Positions 6,600 to 13,869 of a stretch of 26,730 nucleotides of DNA are shown here, piece after piece. The notes under the pieces are model-generated. The model did no database searches and was not told the origin of the DNA. It saw only the letters and a list, made by a program, of their open reading frames with translations. The first letter of the stretch is position 1; the number at the start of each line of letters is the position of its first letter. Made by a program: the position numbers and the translations under genes. The stretch is from DAOTUB01 sp034437455 (GTDB lineage: Bacteria; Chloroflexota; Anaerolineae; B4-G1): positions 1-26,730 of the forward strand of contig DAOTUB010000010.1 in assembly GCA_034437455.1 (NCBI GenBank), given 5' to 3'.

Positions 6600-8107
6600 C
6601 CGTTCGCGTTCGTTTTGCACCCAGCCCCACGGGCAAGCTGCACATCGGCGGCGTGCGGACGGTGATCTTTGGCTGGCTTTTCGCGCGCAAGATGGGCGGG
6701 CAGTTTATCCTGCGCATCGAGGATACCGACCGGACGCGGTTCGATCCGGCAAGCGTCCCCTCCATCATGGAGGGCATGCGCTGGCTGGGATTGGAATGGG
6801 ACGAAGGGCCAGGGCTGGAGGAGTTGCAGCGGTTGGGCGTGGAGAACGCCGAGGCGTACGCCGTCGGAGGGCCGTATGGGCCTTACGTCCAGTCCGGACG
6901 GTTGGAGCTGTACAGGCAGACGGCGGAGGAGTTGATCGGGCGCGGTTTGGCGTATCGCTGCAACTGCACCCCGGAGCGATTGGAGCAGGTGCGCGAGGAA
7001 CAGCGGGCGCGCAAGCAGACGGTGGGCTACGATCGCCACTGCCGCGAGTTGGCGCCAGGTGCCATTTCTCCCGTTGAACCCCACGTCGTCCGTCTCAAAG
7101 TCCCGCTGACAGGCCAGACCATCGTGCACGACGTCATCCGGGGCGACATTCTGTTCGATAACGCCCTTCAGGACGATCAGGTGCTTCTCAAGTCGGACGG
7201 TTTCCCTACCTACCATCTGGCGGTGGTGGTGGATGACCACGCGATGAAGATCACCCACATCACCCGGGGCGACGAGTGGATCCCCAGCGCTCCCAAGCGT
7301 GTTTTGATCTTCCAGGCGCTGGGCTGGGAGCCGCCCGTCTACTGTCATCTTCCGCAGGTCAACGGCCCCGATGGTAAGCCGCTCTCCAAGCGGCACGGTT
7401 CCACTTCTGTCGCCCAGTTCCGCGAGCAGGGGTACCTGCCCGAGGCGATGTTCAATTTTTTGGCGCTGCTGGGCTGGGCGCCGGGAGAAGGGGACGAGCA
7501 AGAGATCTTTGGCCGAGAGGCGTTGATCGAGGGTTTTGACCTGTTCCGGGTGAACAAATCGCCCGCCGTTTTCTCCTACAAGAAACTGGACTGGATGAAC
7601 GGCGTCTACATCCGCGAACTGCCGGAAGAGGTGCTTTTGGAGCGGTTGCTGCCCTTCTGGCAGAAAGCCGGCTTGGTCACAGAGACGTGCTCGCGGGAAG
7701 AGCGCGACAGGCTGCGGCCCATCATTCCGCTGGTACAGGTGCGGCTGAAGCGGCTGGACGAGATCGTCGAGTTGACGTCGTTCTTGTTTGGCGAGATCGA
7801 GCCGCCCCCGGCGGAAAAACTGGTGGGGAAAAAGATGACGCCCGCAGAGAGCCTGGCGGCATTGTGCCGGACGCGGGTCCTGCTGGCGGAGATAGAGCCT
7901 TTCGACGCGGAGACAATGGAGCCACCGATGCGGGCGCTGGCCGACGAATTGGGGCTCAAGGCCGGGCAGTTGTTCGGCATCGTGCGCTGGGCGACGACCG
8001 GGCAGAAGGTCTCGCCGCCCCTGTTCGGCTCGCTTCAAGTCCTGGGGCGAGAGCGCGTGCTGGCGCGGTTGGATGCGGCGGAGGCGTCCCTGAAGACGTT
8101 GGCTTGA
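6596..8107 (+). CDS. gltX: Glutamyl-tRNA synthetase
   Basis: GltX ligates Glu to tRNA-Glu. The 503-residue class I enzyme opens VRFAPSPTGKLHIGG (HIGG at 16-19) and has the KMSKS equivalent KPLSKRHGS (Lys261-Lys265). A zinc-type cluster is suggested by YRCNCTPE followed by YDRHCRE, and the helical anticodon-binding domain fills the last third. The GTG start at 6596 overlaps the glnS stop (GTGA), with the strong SD GGGGGAGGG just upstream. The overlap means coupled translation with glnS. A longer in-frame start inside glnS is discarded. With GlnRS next door, this enzyme is likely the discriminating form, but residues that settle this cannot be judged by eye. Confidence 0.96.
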   Translation: MTVRVRFAPSPTGKLHIGGVRTVIFGWLFARKMGGQFILRIEDTDRTRFDPASVPSIMEGMRWLGLEWDEGPGLEELQRLGVENAEAYAVGGPYGPYVQSGRLELYRQTAEELIGRGLAYRCNCTPERLEQVREEQRARKQTVGYDRHCRELAPGAISPVEPHVVRLKVPLTGQTIVHDVIRGDILFDNALQDDQVLLKSDGFPTYHLAVVVDDHAMKITHITRGDEWIPSAPKRVLIFQALGWEPPVYCHLPQVNGPDGKPLSKRHGSTSVAQFREQGYLPEAMFNFLALLGWAPGEGDEQEIFGREALIEGFDLFRVNKSPAVFSYKKLDWMNGVYIRELPEEVLLERLLPFWQKAGLVTETCSREERDRLRPIIPLVQVRLKRLDEIVELTSFLFGEIEPPPAEKLVGKKMTPAESLAALCRTRVLLAEIEPFDAETMEPPMRALADELGLKAGQLFGIVRWATTGQKVSPPLFGSLQVLGRERVLARLDAAEASLKTLA

Positions 8108-8140
8108 TGTATCTTCTCAATATTCTGGGGAAAGTGGCAA

Positions 8141-8195
8141 ATGTAGGTCGGATTTGTTATCCGACTAGGCGGCGGTTAGCAAAACCGCCCTACAT
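8141..8195. repeat. Double-hairpin intergenic repeat, family A, copy 1
   Basis: The unit is bounded by ATGTAGG and CCTACAT. It holds two hairpins: GTCGGAT-TTGTT-ATCCGAC and a second one around GGCGGTT/AACCGCC. A closely related copy lies at 24709-24762. The layout resembles REP/REPIN-type elements. It sits between gltX and the TPR gene, where it could also act as a weak transcript barrier. Confidence 0.8.
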
Positions 8196-8226
8196 CTGCC
8201 CCGATTTATTGAAAAGATACGGCTTG

Positions 8227-9651
8227 ATGTTCAAGCGCGTTCTCCATATTTCCCTGGCCGCCGCGATTCTAGTCGTAGCGCTTCTTTTCGTCTTTCGTCC
8301 CCTCGACGATAGCTATCTCCAGCTCCTGCGCCAGGGAGACGAGCTTGCCGGCAGAGCCGAACGCACCGCTGCCGTTGCCGTGTATCGGGAAGCGGCTCGC
8401 CTGCGGCCTGACGATCCGCTCCCGCACCTCCGACTGGCCCAGCTTTACCTGGATTGGGGCCGCACCGACGACGCGCTGGACGCCATCGCGCAGGCTCGGC
8501 GACTGGGAGCGGGGGAGATCGACCGGGAGCGACTGTGGGTTGCCGTCCACGTCTCCCGCGCCGATTGGCCCGCCGTCGTCGAGCACGCCCGCCGGCTGCT
8601 GTCGCTCGCGCCCGACGAGCGCGACGTCCGTCACACGCTCGCCCGCGCCCACGTCGAACTGCGGGAGTGGGACGCGGCGCGGACAGAGTACCAGGCGCTG
8701 TTGAGCGCGGATCCCACAGACTCGCTGGCTCACGAGCGAATGGGCGTGTTGTTGCTCGGCGATGATGATGCAGCGGCCATCCAGCACCTCTTTGCAGCCC
8801 GTACCGAGCTGGCAGACCGGTTGCTCGCGGCGCGTTTCCCCCCCTCCTTCCCCCCCCATGGGGGGGACGAAAGGGGGGGAGATGCCGCCTACACCGCCGC
8901 ATCTTTGGGACTGTCTCTGCTTGAGGCGAGGGGGTGGGCATTGGCCTCGCTTCAGTTCGAGCGCGCCCTCGCTTACGATCCCGACTACCCCGACGCTCGC
9001 GCCTATCTGGGCTATGCGCTGGACCATTTGGGCTACTCGGACGAAGCTGGACCCCACTGGCAGCAGGCGGTGGCGCTGGCCCCCAATTCGGCGGCGGCGC
9101 ACACGTTTCTGGGGCTTTACTACGAGCGGTTGGGAGACGTTGCCTCCGCTCGCGCCGAGTACGAGACGGCTTACGACCTGGACCCTAACAATCCGGCCAT
9201 CTGTGTAGAAATCGGCCAGACCTGGGCGGCTGAGGGGCGCTACACAGAAGCCGAGATCTGGCTCCGCGAGGCTGTCTCGCTGCAGCCCGACGATCCGACG
9301 CTGTGGAAGGTGCTGGTCCACTTCTACCTCGACCACAACATCGCCGCTACCGGGCGGGGTGTCGAGGCGGCGGCTCGATTGGTCCAACTCGTGCCCGACG
9401 ACGCAGGCGCGCACGACTTGCGGGGTTGGGCGGCTCTTCAGGTCGGCGATTACGAGCAAGCCGAGGAGAGTCTCCGGCGGGCTGTGGCTCTCGATCCCAC
9501 GTTGGCCGCGACTCACTATCACCTGGGTTTGTTGTGGAGCGTCCGGGGTTTGCGTCAAGATGCCCAAGAAGCGTTCGTCCGCGCTCTGGATCTGGACACG
9601 ACGGGTGAACTGCGCTCATTCATCGAGCGGGCGATGCTCGGGAAGCCGTAA
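8227..9651 (+). CDS. Membrane-anchored TPR-repeat protein
   Basis: The N-terminus has a hydrophobic anchor (about 5-24, LHISLAAAILVVALLFVF) and no clear signal peptidase site. The rest is a chain of 34-residue tetratricopeptide repeats. Recognisable units include AVAVYREAARLRPDDPLPHL, ASARAEYETAYDLDPNNPAI, TEAEIWLREAVSLQPDDPTL, EQAEESLRRAVALDPTLAAT and DAQEAFVRALDLD. TPR arrays form protein-binding solenoids, and the partner is unknown. ATG 8227 is chosen because it starts directly before the anchor; the SD is weak. The product is 474 residues. A GC-skewed hairpin repeat is inserted in frame at residues about 204-218. An upstream-extended frame overlapping gltX is rejected. Confidence 0.85.
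   Translation: MFKRVLHISLAAAILVVALLFVFRPLDDSYLQLLRQGDELAGRAERTAAVAVYREAARLRPDDPLPHLRLAQLYLDWGRTDDALDAIAQARRLGAGEIDRERLWVAVHVSRADWPAVVEHARRLLSLAPDERDVRHTLARAHVELREWDAARTEYQALLSADPTDSLAHERMGVLLLGDDDAAAIQHLFAARTELADRLLAARFPPSFPPHGGDERGGDAAYTAASLGLSLLEARGWALASLQFERALAYDPDYPDARAYLGYALDHLGYSDEAGPHWQQAVALAPNSAAAHTFLGLYYERLGDVASARAEYETAYDLDPNNPAICVEIGQTWAAEGRYTEAEIWLREAVSLQPDDPTLWKVLVHFYLDHNIAATGRGVEAAARLVQLVPDDAGAHDLRGWAALQVGDYEQAEESLRRAVALDPTLAATHYHLGLLWSVRGLRQDAQEAFVRALDLDTTGELRSFIERAMLGKP
8836..8880 (+). repeat. In-frame C-tract/G-tract hairpin repeat inside the TPR gene
   Basis: A run of C7-T-CC-TT-C8, then ATG, then G7-ACGAAA-G7 forms a near-perfect hairpin inside the coding sequence. It encodes a low-complexity PPSFPPHGGDERGG insert between TPR helices. 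Composition is quite unlike its surroundings, suggesting a mobile repeat tolerated in frame. Confidence 0.75.
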
Positions 9652-9731
9652 TTGTTCTGGAAATCTGTTGCAGAGGCAAAGATGGGAAGCATTTTCATAA
9701 ATTGCTGAACGATCACGGCAATAATGCAACC

Positions 9732-9760
9732 TTGACATTCTAGTGGTTTTAACGTATACT
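9732..9760 (+). promoter_or_regulatory. Strong sigma-70 type promoter for ABC module 1
   Basis: A perfect -35 TTGACA (9732-9737), a 17-bp spacer and TATACT (9755-9760) form a near-consensus promoter. The predicted start near 9767 leaves an unusually long leader of about 140 nt before the binding-protein ATG. Nothing else was identified in the 254-bp gap 9652-9905 apart from this promoter and the SD-like element at 9819. Confidence 0.8.
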
Positions 9761-9818
9761 GCTTCCTTGAAAGCACCGACGTAAGTCTTGTGAATCGTTT
9801 GCCCGAAACCCCAAGTGT

Positions 9819-9830
9819 GAAAGGAGGTGA
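9819..9830 (+). promoter_or_regulatory. Distal extended Shine-Dalgarno-like element, leader 1
   Basis: GAAAGGAGGTGA complements the 3' end of bacterial 16S rRNA almost perfectly. It lies 75 nt before the start of the binding-protein gene, which has its own SD (AAAGGAGAG). A GTG overlaps the motif but opens a frame that runs into the binding-protein gene out of phase. Matching elements occur at 13782 and 18655. Confidence 0.6.
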
Positions 9831-9905
9831 CTGCGCGAGCCATTGCTTTTTTTGATTTCCCCAGGTTTGAATCACCATTTTGTAAGTATAAAGGAGAGAA
9901 GATAG

Positions 9906-11600
9906 ATGAAGACCTTACGTGTTACAAGCGTCATTGTAACGCTGATCGTGGTTGCTGGTTTGGCCGTGTCCTGTGGTGCGCCAGCGACACAAGCGCCGCC
10001 TGCGGCTCCAACCGCGGCGCCCACCGAAGCGCCGGCCCCTACCGAACCGCCCGCCGAGCCTTTCGAACCGCTGGTCATCAGCGCTCCTTGCGCGGACAAC
10101 AGAATGCAGGAGATCGCGGCTCTCGATGAGATGACCGTGCGCTTTACGCTGTGTAGGCCCGATCCGGCTTTCCTGGCCAAGGTGGCATTCACCCCCTTTT
10201 ACATTCAACCTCGCGAGTGGATTGAAGAGACAGGGGGAACCGGCGAGCTGCTCGAGCAGCCCATCGGCACCGGCCCTTACAGGTTAGAAAGATGGGACCG
10301 CGGCGATAGCATCACCTACAAGCGCTTTGAGGATTACTGGGGCACACCGGCCAAGACCGAAACGCTGGTTTTCCGATGGGCCGCTGAGGGCGCGGCGCGG
10401 TTGCTGGAACTGCAAGCGGGCACCGTGGACCACATCACAAAGCTAAGTCCGGACGACTATGAGACTGTGCAAAACGACTCCAACCTGCAATTCCTGCCGG
10501 TGCCGAACCCCAATATTCTCTACCTGGCGATGACTAATACCTTTACCCCGTGGGACGACGTTCGAGTCCGCAAGGCGATCGCGATGGGTATTGATCGCCA
10601 GCGCATCGTGGATAACTTTTTCCCCACAGGCTCGACGGTTTCTTCCCACTTTACCCCGTGCAGCATCCCCAATGGGTGCCAGGGCGAAGAGTGGTACGAA
10701 TTTGACCCGGAGGCCGCCCGCGAGTTGCTCGCTGAGGCTGGCGTTCCAGAAGATTTCAAGACCGCGATCTACTATCGCGACGTGTTCCGCGTCTACCTGC
10801 CGGAGCCAGGACTGGTGGCGGTCGAGATCCAGTCCCAGTTGAAGGACAACCTGGGCATTGACGTCGACGTGATCGTGATGGAATCGGGCGAGTTCATCGA
10901 CGAGTCCACCAACGGTCGTCTGGATGGCCTCTACCTGCTAGGGTGGGGCGCCGACTACCTGCACGTAACCAACTTCCTCGACTTCCACTTCAGCCGGTCC
11001 AACCCGCAGTTCGGCGATCCGTTCCCCGAGATCTACGAGGTGCTGGAAGAAGCAGCGACCATTGCGGACGAATCGGTGACCGCTCCTATGTACGAGGAGG
11101 CCAACAACGCCATCAAGGAGCTGGTGCCTATGATGCCGGTTGCCCATGGCGCCCCGGCGGACGCCGCGCGAGCTGATCTGGAAGGCGCGCACACCGCCGT
11201 GCTTGGCCCTCCGAGCCTGTGGAAAGTACAACCAGGCGATAGGGATACGCTCATCTACCTCAAGGCTGCCGAGCCGATCAGCGTCTACTGCATGGACGAG
11301 ACCGACGGTGAGTCGCTGGACGCCTGCAAGATGGCGACCGAGGGTCTCTACATGTACGACGAGTTTGGCGTGGCCCAGCCGACCCTGGCCACCTCCTGCG
11401 AGGCGAACGAGGACGCGACCGTCTATACGTGCTACCTGCGCGAGGGCGTCAAGTTCCACGACGGGTCGACGCTGGACGCCAACGATGTCGTCAGGACCTG
11501 GGACGCGGGCATGAACGCCGCCAGCGAGTACCACACCGGCGACACGGGCGCGTTTGAATACCCGTCCTACCTGTTCGATGCCTTGATGAACGCCGAGTAA
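9906..11600 (+). CDS. Family-5 (peptide-type) ABC substrate-binding lipoprotein, circularly permuted
   Basis: The 564-residue protein has a lipoprotein signal (lipobox LAVSC, Cys23) and an Ala/Pro/Thr/Glu linker to about residue 55. The mature domain then starts in what is normally the middle of the SBP_bac_5 fold: ALDEMTVRFTL (about 72), GTGPYRLERW (121) and RVRKAIAMGIDRQRI. It runs to the usual C-terminus near VLGPPSLWKVQPG (about 444). Only then comes the canonical N-terminal segment: DTLIYLKAAEP, ATEGLYMYDE, PTLATSCEAN and LREGVKFHDGS (512), ending at 564. In the neighbour at 13866 the order is REGVKFHDG at 119, ALDEYTVQF next, GTGPF at 227. Total length matches (564 vs 567), so nothing seems lost. 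It has eight Cys beyond the lipid Cys. The start is supported by AAAGGAGAG. Substrate unknown, perhaps peptides. Confidence 0.9.
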   Translation: MKTLRVTSVIVTLIVVAGLAVSCGAPATQAPPAAPTAAPTEAPAPTEPPAEPFEPLVISAPCADNRMQEIAALDEMTVRFTLCRPDPAFLAKVAFTPFYIQPREWIEETGGTGELLEQPIGTGPYRLERWDRGDSITYKRFEDYWGTPAKTETLVFRWAAEGAARLLELQAGTVDHITKLSPDDYETVQNDSNLQFLPVPNPNILYLAMTNTFTPWDDVRVRKAIAMGIDRQRIVDNFFPTGSTVSSHFTPCSIPNGCQGEEWYEFDPEAARELLAEAGVPEDFKTAIYYRDVFRVYLPEPGLVAVEIQSQLKDNLGIDVDVIVMESGEFIDESTNGRLDGLYLLGWGADYLHVTNFLDFHFSRSNPQFGDPFPEIYEVLEEAATIADESVTAPMYEEANNAIKELVPMMPVAHGAPADAARADLEGAHTAVLGPPSLWKVQPGDRDTLIYLKAAEPISVYCMDETDGESLDACKMATEGLYMYDEFGVAQPTLATSCEANEDATVYTCYLREGVKFHDGSTLDANDVVRTWDAGMNAASEYHTGDTGAFEYPSYLFDALMNAE

Positions 11601-11607
11601 TCAATCT

Positions 11608-11686
11608 GTTGGGTACGCTTTTTGAGCGTGTACCAACAAATGCGGGGTGGCTTATTTGCCTCGCTTGGCCATAAGCCATCCCGCAT
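11608..11686 (+). terminator. Two consecutive hairpins between binding protein 1 and its permeases
   Basis: An imperfect hairpin spans 11608-11637. A long one pairs ATGCGGGGTGGCTTAT (11640-11655) with ATAAGCCATCCCGCAT (11671-11686), 16 bp with one G-T position. No U-run follows, so it is more likely an mRNA-stabilising or attenuating structure that lowers permease expression relative to the binding protein. Confidence 0.6.
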
Positions 11687-11732
11687 CTTTGGTGGACATG
11701 CGCTGTTTGCGACTTTTTACAGAGGTGATCTT

Positions 11733-12812
11733 GTGTTCAAATATACCATTCGACGTGTTCTGGCCTCAATCCCGGTTTTATTTGGCGTCTTGGCGGTGAC
11801 ATTTATTCTGGCTCGAGCTATTCCTGGCGATCCCTGCAAAGCCATCCTGGGCGAAAAAGCCACCGTAGAAGTTTGCGAACGGTTCATTCGAGAAAAAGGA
11901 TTGGACAAGCCCGTTATGGTGCAATTCGCCATCTACCTGGGTGAGTTGGCGCATGGCGATTTTGGCAATTCGATTCGCTTCAACCGTCCTGTGATCCAGA
12001 TTTTGATCGAACGGTTGCCAATGACGCTCGAACTGGGAATAGCTGGGTTGTTCATTGCTTGTTTAATTGGCATTCCCCTTGGTCTCATCTCTGCCCTGCG
12101 CTATAATTCTGTCATTGATTTGGCCACGATGATGTGGGCGAATATTGGGGTTTCGATGCCCATATTTTGGTTGGGCTTGATGCTCGCTTATGTTTTTGCC
12201 TTATTGTTAAAGGACACGCCTTTTTGGCTGCCGCCTTCGGGCCGGGTGTCGGCGGGGCTGGATGTCACGCCTTTTTACGCGGTGTACGGTTGGACAGTGA
12301 CGGAGGGCACCCCCCTCTTTCGAGTTCTGGAATTCTTTGCCAATATGTACATCTTTAATTCCCTGATCACCTTCGATCTGGAGGTGCTGAAAGACGCTGT
12401 CACCCATCTCATCCTGCCTGCAGCGGCCCTCAGCACCATCCCTATGGCCATTATCGCTCGTATGACCCGCTCCAGCATGCTGGAAGTCTTGGGGCGGGAC
12501 TATGTGCGTACTGCTCGGGCCAAAGGACTGTCCGAACGTTTGGTGGTGATGAGGCATGCGTTCCGCAATGCCCTGCTGCCTATTATAACGATCGTGGGGC
12601 TTCAACTGGGCGTGGTCTTTAGCGGAGCTATCTTGACCGAGACGGTCTTTAGTCTGGCAGGAGTGGGACGAAGCCTGTACGAGGCTATCACTGCGCGCGA
12701 TTTTCCCATTATTCAGGGTTTCACAGTGGTCGTTGCGCTGGGCTATATCGTCATCAACTTGATGGTGGATCTATCGTATGCTTTCCTCGATCCCCGCATT
12801 AGACTTGATTGA
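11733..12812 (+). CDS. Peptide-type ABC transporter permease (DppB-like), module 1
   Basis: The 359-residue inner membrane channel subunit opens FKYTIRRVLASIPVLFGVLAVTF (TM1). It then has a long external loop with GDPCKAILGE and a second Cys (EVCERF), followed by about five more membrane segments. The cytoplasmic EAA-type coupling loop RTARAKGLSERLVVMRHAFRNALLP binds the ATPase. The family C-terminus YAFLDPRIRLD is present. GTG 11733 is chosen because GAGGTGAT lies just upstream and TM1 starts immediately. The longer frame from 11622 would add a non-family tail read through the hairpins. It is expected to pair with the next gene. Confidence 0.92.
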   Translation: MFKYTIRRVLASIPVLFGVLAVTFILARAIPGDPCKAILGEKATVEVCERFIREKGLDKPVMVQFAIYLGELAHGDFGNSIRFNRPVIQILIERLPMTLELGIAGLFIACLIGIPLGLISALRYNSVIDLATMMWANIGVSMPIFWLGLMLAYVFALLLKDTPFWLPPSGRVSAGLDVTPFYAVYGWTVTEGTPLFRVLEFFANMYIFNSLITFDLEVLKDAVTHLILPAAALSTIPMAIIARMTRSSMLEVLGRDYVRTARAKGLSERLVVMRHAFRNALLPIITIVGLQLGVVFSGAILTETVFSLAGVGRSLYEAITARDFPIIQGFTVVVALGYIVINLMVDLSYAFLDPRIRLD

Positions 12813-12823
12813 AAAACTACACT

Positions 12824-13753
12824 ATGACTACAGACAAAACGCTATCTACTCAAACCTGGTCAAGCTCTTCTGAAAACCTCTTCTTGTTGGCTCTGCGAAG
12901 ATTCTTTCGACAACGTTCAGGCATCGCCGGGTTGATCATTCTCGGATTCTTGACCCTGGTGGCTATTTTCGCCCCGCTCATTGCTCCATATGACCCGATT
13001 CAAGTTCTGATCGGGGTAGAGCCGGTGAGGAAAAGGGAGGCTCCGTGTATTCACCTGTTGGGCTGTCCTAAGGATCAGCCCCAGCACCTGATGGGTGTTG
13101 ACGGCAACGTGAGAGACGAATTTAGCCGGGTGATTTATGGCACCCGCATCTCCTTATTCATCGGATTTGTCACTATGGGGGTGGCTGTGTTCATAGGTAC
13201 CATCCTGGGCGCAGTGTCCGGTTATGTGGGAGGCTGGGTTTCGATCGTGGTGATGCGTATCCTCGACGTCGTGTTGGCCTTTCCCTTTCTGTTGCTGGCC
13301 ATCGCCGTCGTGGCTGTCCTGGGGCCGGGGCTGGTGAATGCGATGATGGGGATCGCCATTGTGAATATTCCTGCATTTGCCCGCGTGATTCGCTCCAGCG
13401 TGTTATCGGTCAAGGAGGAAGAGTACGTTTTGGCCGCCCGATCGATTGGGAGCGGTCCGGTGCGTATTCTCTTCTTGCATGTTTTGCCCAATGCCATCTC
13501 TCCATTGATCGTACAGAGCACCTTGGGTATTGGCACTGCTATTTTAGAGACGGCCGCGCTTTCGTTTATTGGAATGGGCGCTCAACCGCCAGATCCTGAG
13601 TGGGGTTCCATGTTAGCTTCTGAGCGAAACCAGGTGTTCAGCGCGCCTCATTTGGTCTTTTTTCCTGGCCTGGCAATCATGATCACTGTGTTGGGCTTTA
13701 ACCTGCTGGGCGATGGGTTACGTGATGCACTCGATCCCCGGTTGCGTTTATAG
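12824..13753 (+). CDS. Peptide-type ABC transporter permease (DppC-like), module 1
   Basis: This is the second channel subunit, about 309 residues. A Ser/Thr-rich cytoplasmic N-terminus precedes TM1 (GLIILGFLTLVAIFAPLIAPYDP). An external loop carries a Cys pair (APCIHLLGCPKD), followed by the DppC motif LMGVDGNVRDEFSRVIYGTR. The coupling loop AARSIGSGPVRILFLHVLPN and the C-terminus FNLLGDGLRDALDPRLRL are standard. The start is uncertain. ATG 12824 and TTG 12809 (overlapping the previous stop) are both possible and neither has a convincing SD, so translation may be coupled to the preceding gene. No ATPase gene follows in this module. Confidence 0.92.
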   Translation: MTTDKTLSTQTWSSSSENLFLLALRRFFRQRSGIAGLIILGFLTLVAIFAPLIAPYDPIQVLIGVEPVRKREAPCIHLLGCPKDQPQHLMGVDGNVRDEFSRVIYGTRISLFIGFVTMGVAVFIGTILGAVSGYVGGWVSIVVMRILDVVLAFPFLLLAIAVVAVLGPGLVNAMMGIAIVNIPAFARVIRSSVLSVKEEEYVLAARSIGSGPVRILFLHVLPNAISPLIVQSTLGIGTAILETAALSFIGMGAQPPDPEWGSMLASERNQVFSAPHLVFFPGLAIMITVLGFNLLGDGLRDALDPRLRL

Positions 13754-13781
13754 CACTTGCGCCGCTGACAAATGATGATGA

Positions 13782-13793
13782 AAAGGAGGTGAT
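13782..13793 (+). promoter_or_regulatory. Distal extended Shine-Dalgarno-like element, leader 2
   Basis: AAAGGAGGTGAT is a perfect complement of the 16S rRNA 3' tail. It stands 72 nt before the binding-protein start at 13866, which has its own AAAGGAGAAG. No sigma-70 promoter is visible in this 112-bp gap. A TTACAC/GTGTAA inverted pair (13817-13822 and 13836-13841) could be an operator. Confidence 0.6.
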
Positions 13794-13869
13794 GATCTGG
13801 ATCCTGTTTCTCAGTGTTTACACCTACCGAGGTTTGTGTAACTATTTTGATAAAGGAGAAGAAAGATGA
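13792..13869 (+). CDS. Possible 25-residue leader peptide ahead of binding protein 2
   Basis: An ATG overlapping the distal SD-like element opens a frame of 25 codons, beginning MIWILFLSVYTYRG. It ends TGA at 13867-13869, overlapping the binding-protein ATG as ATGA. That is the geometry of translational coupling. The weak point is spacing: GGAGG is only 2 bases from the ATG, closer than usual. Equivalent frames in the other two leaders do not end in this way. Confidence 0.25.
   Translation: MIWILFLSVYTYRGLCNYFDKGEER

Noticed and set aside
6560..8038. 492-codon minus-strand open frame opposite gltX
   Set aside because: It is an antisense shadow of GC-rich codons with no domain; gltX is unambiguous.
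7687..8226. In-frame extension of the TPR gene over the 3' end of gltX
   Set aside because: It overlaps a conserved synthetase in another frame and includes the intergenic repeat; the hydrophobic N-terminal anchor starts at 8227.
9906..11600. Receptor 1 as a broken or fused gene
   Set aside because: All canonical blocks occur once each, total length equals that of the intact neighbour, and the signal, SD and stop are intact; permutation explains it better than decay.
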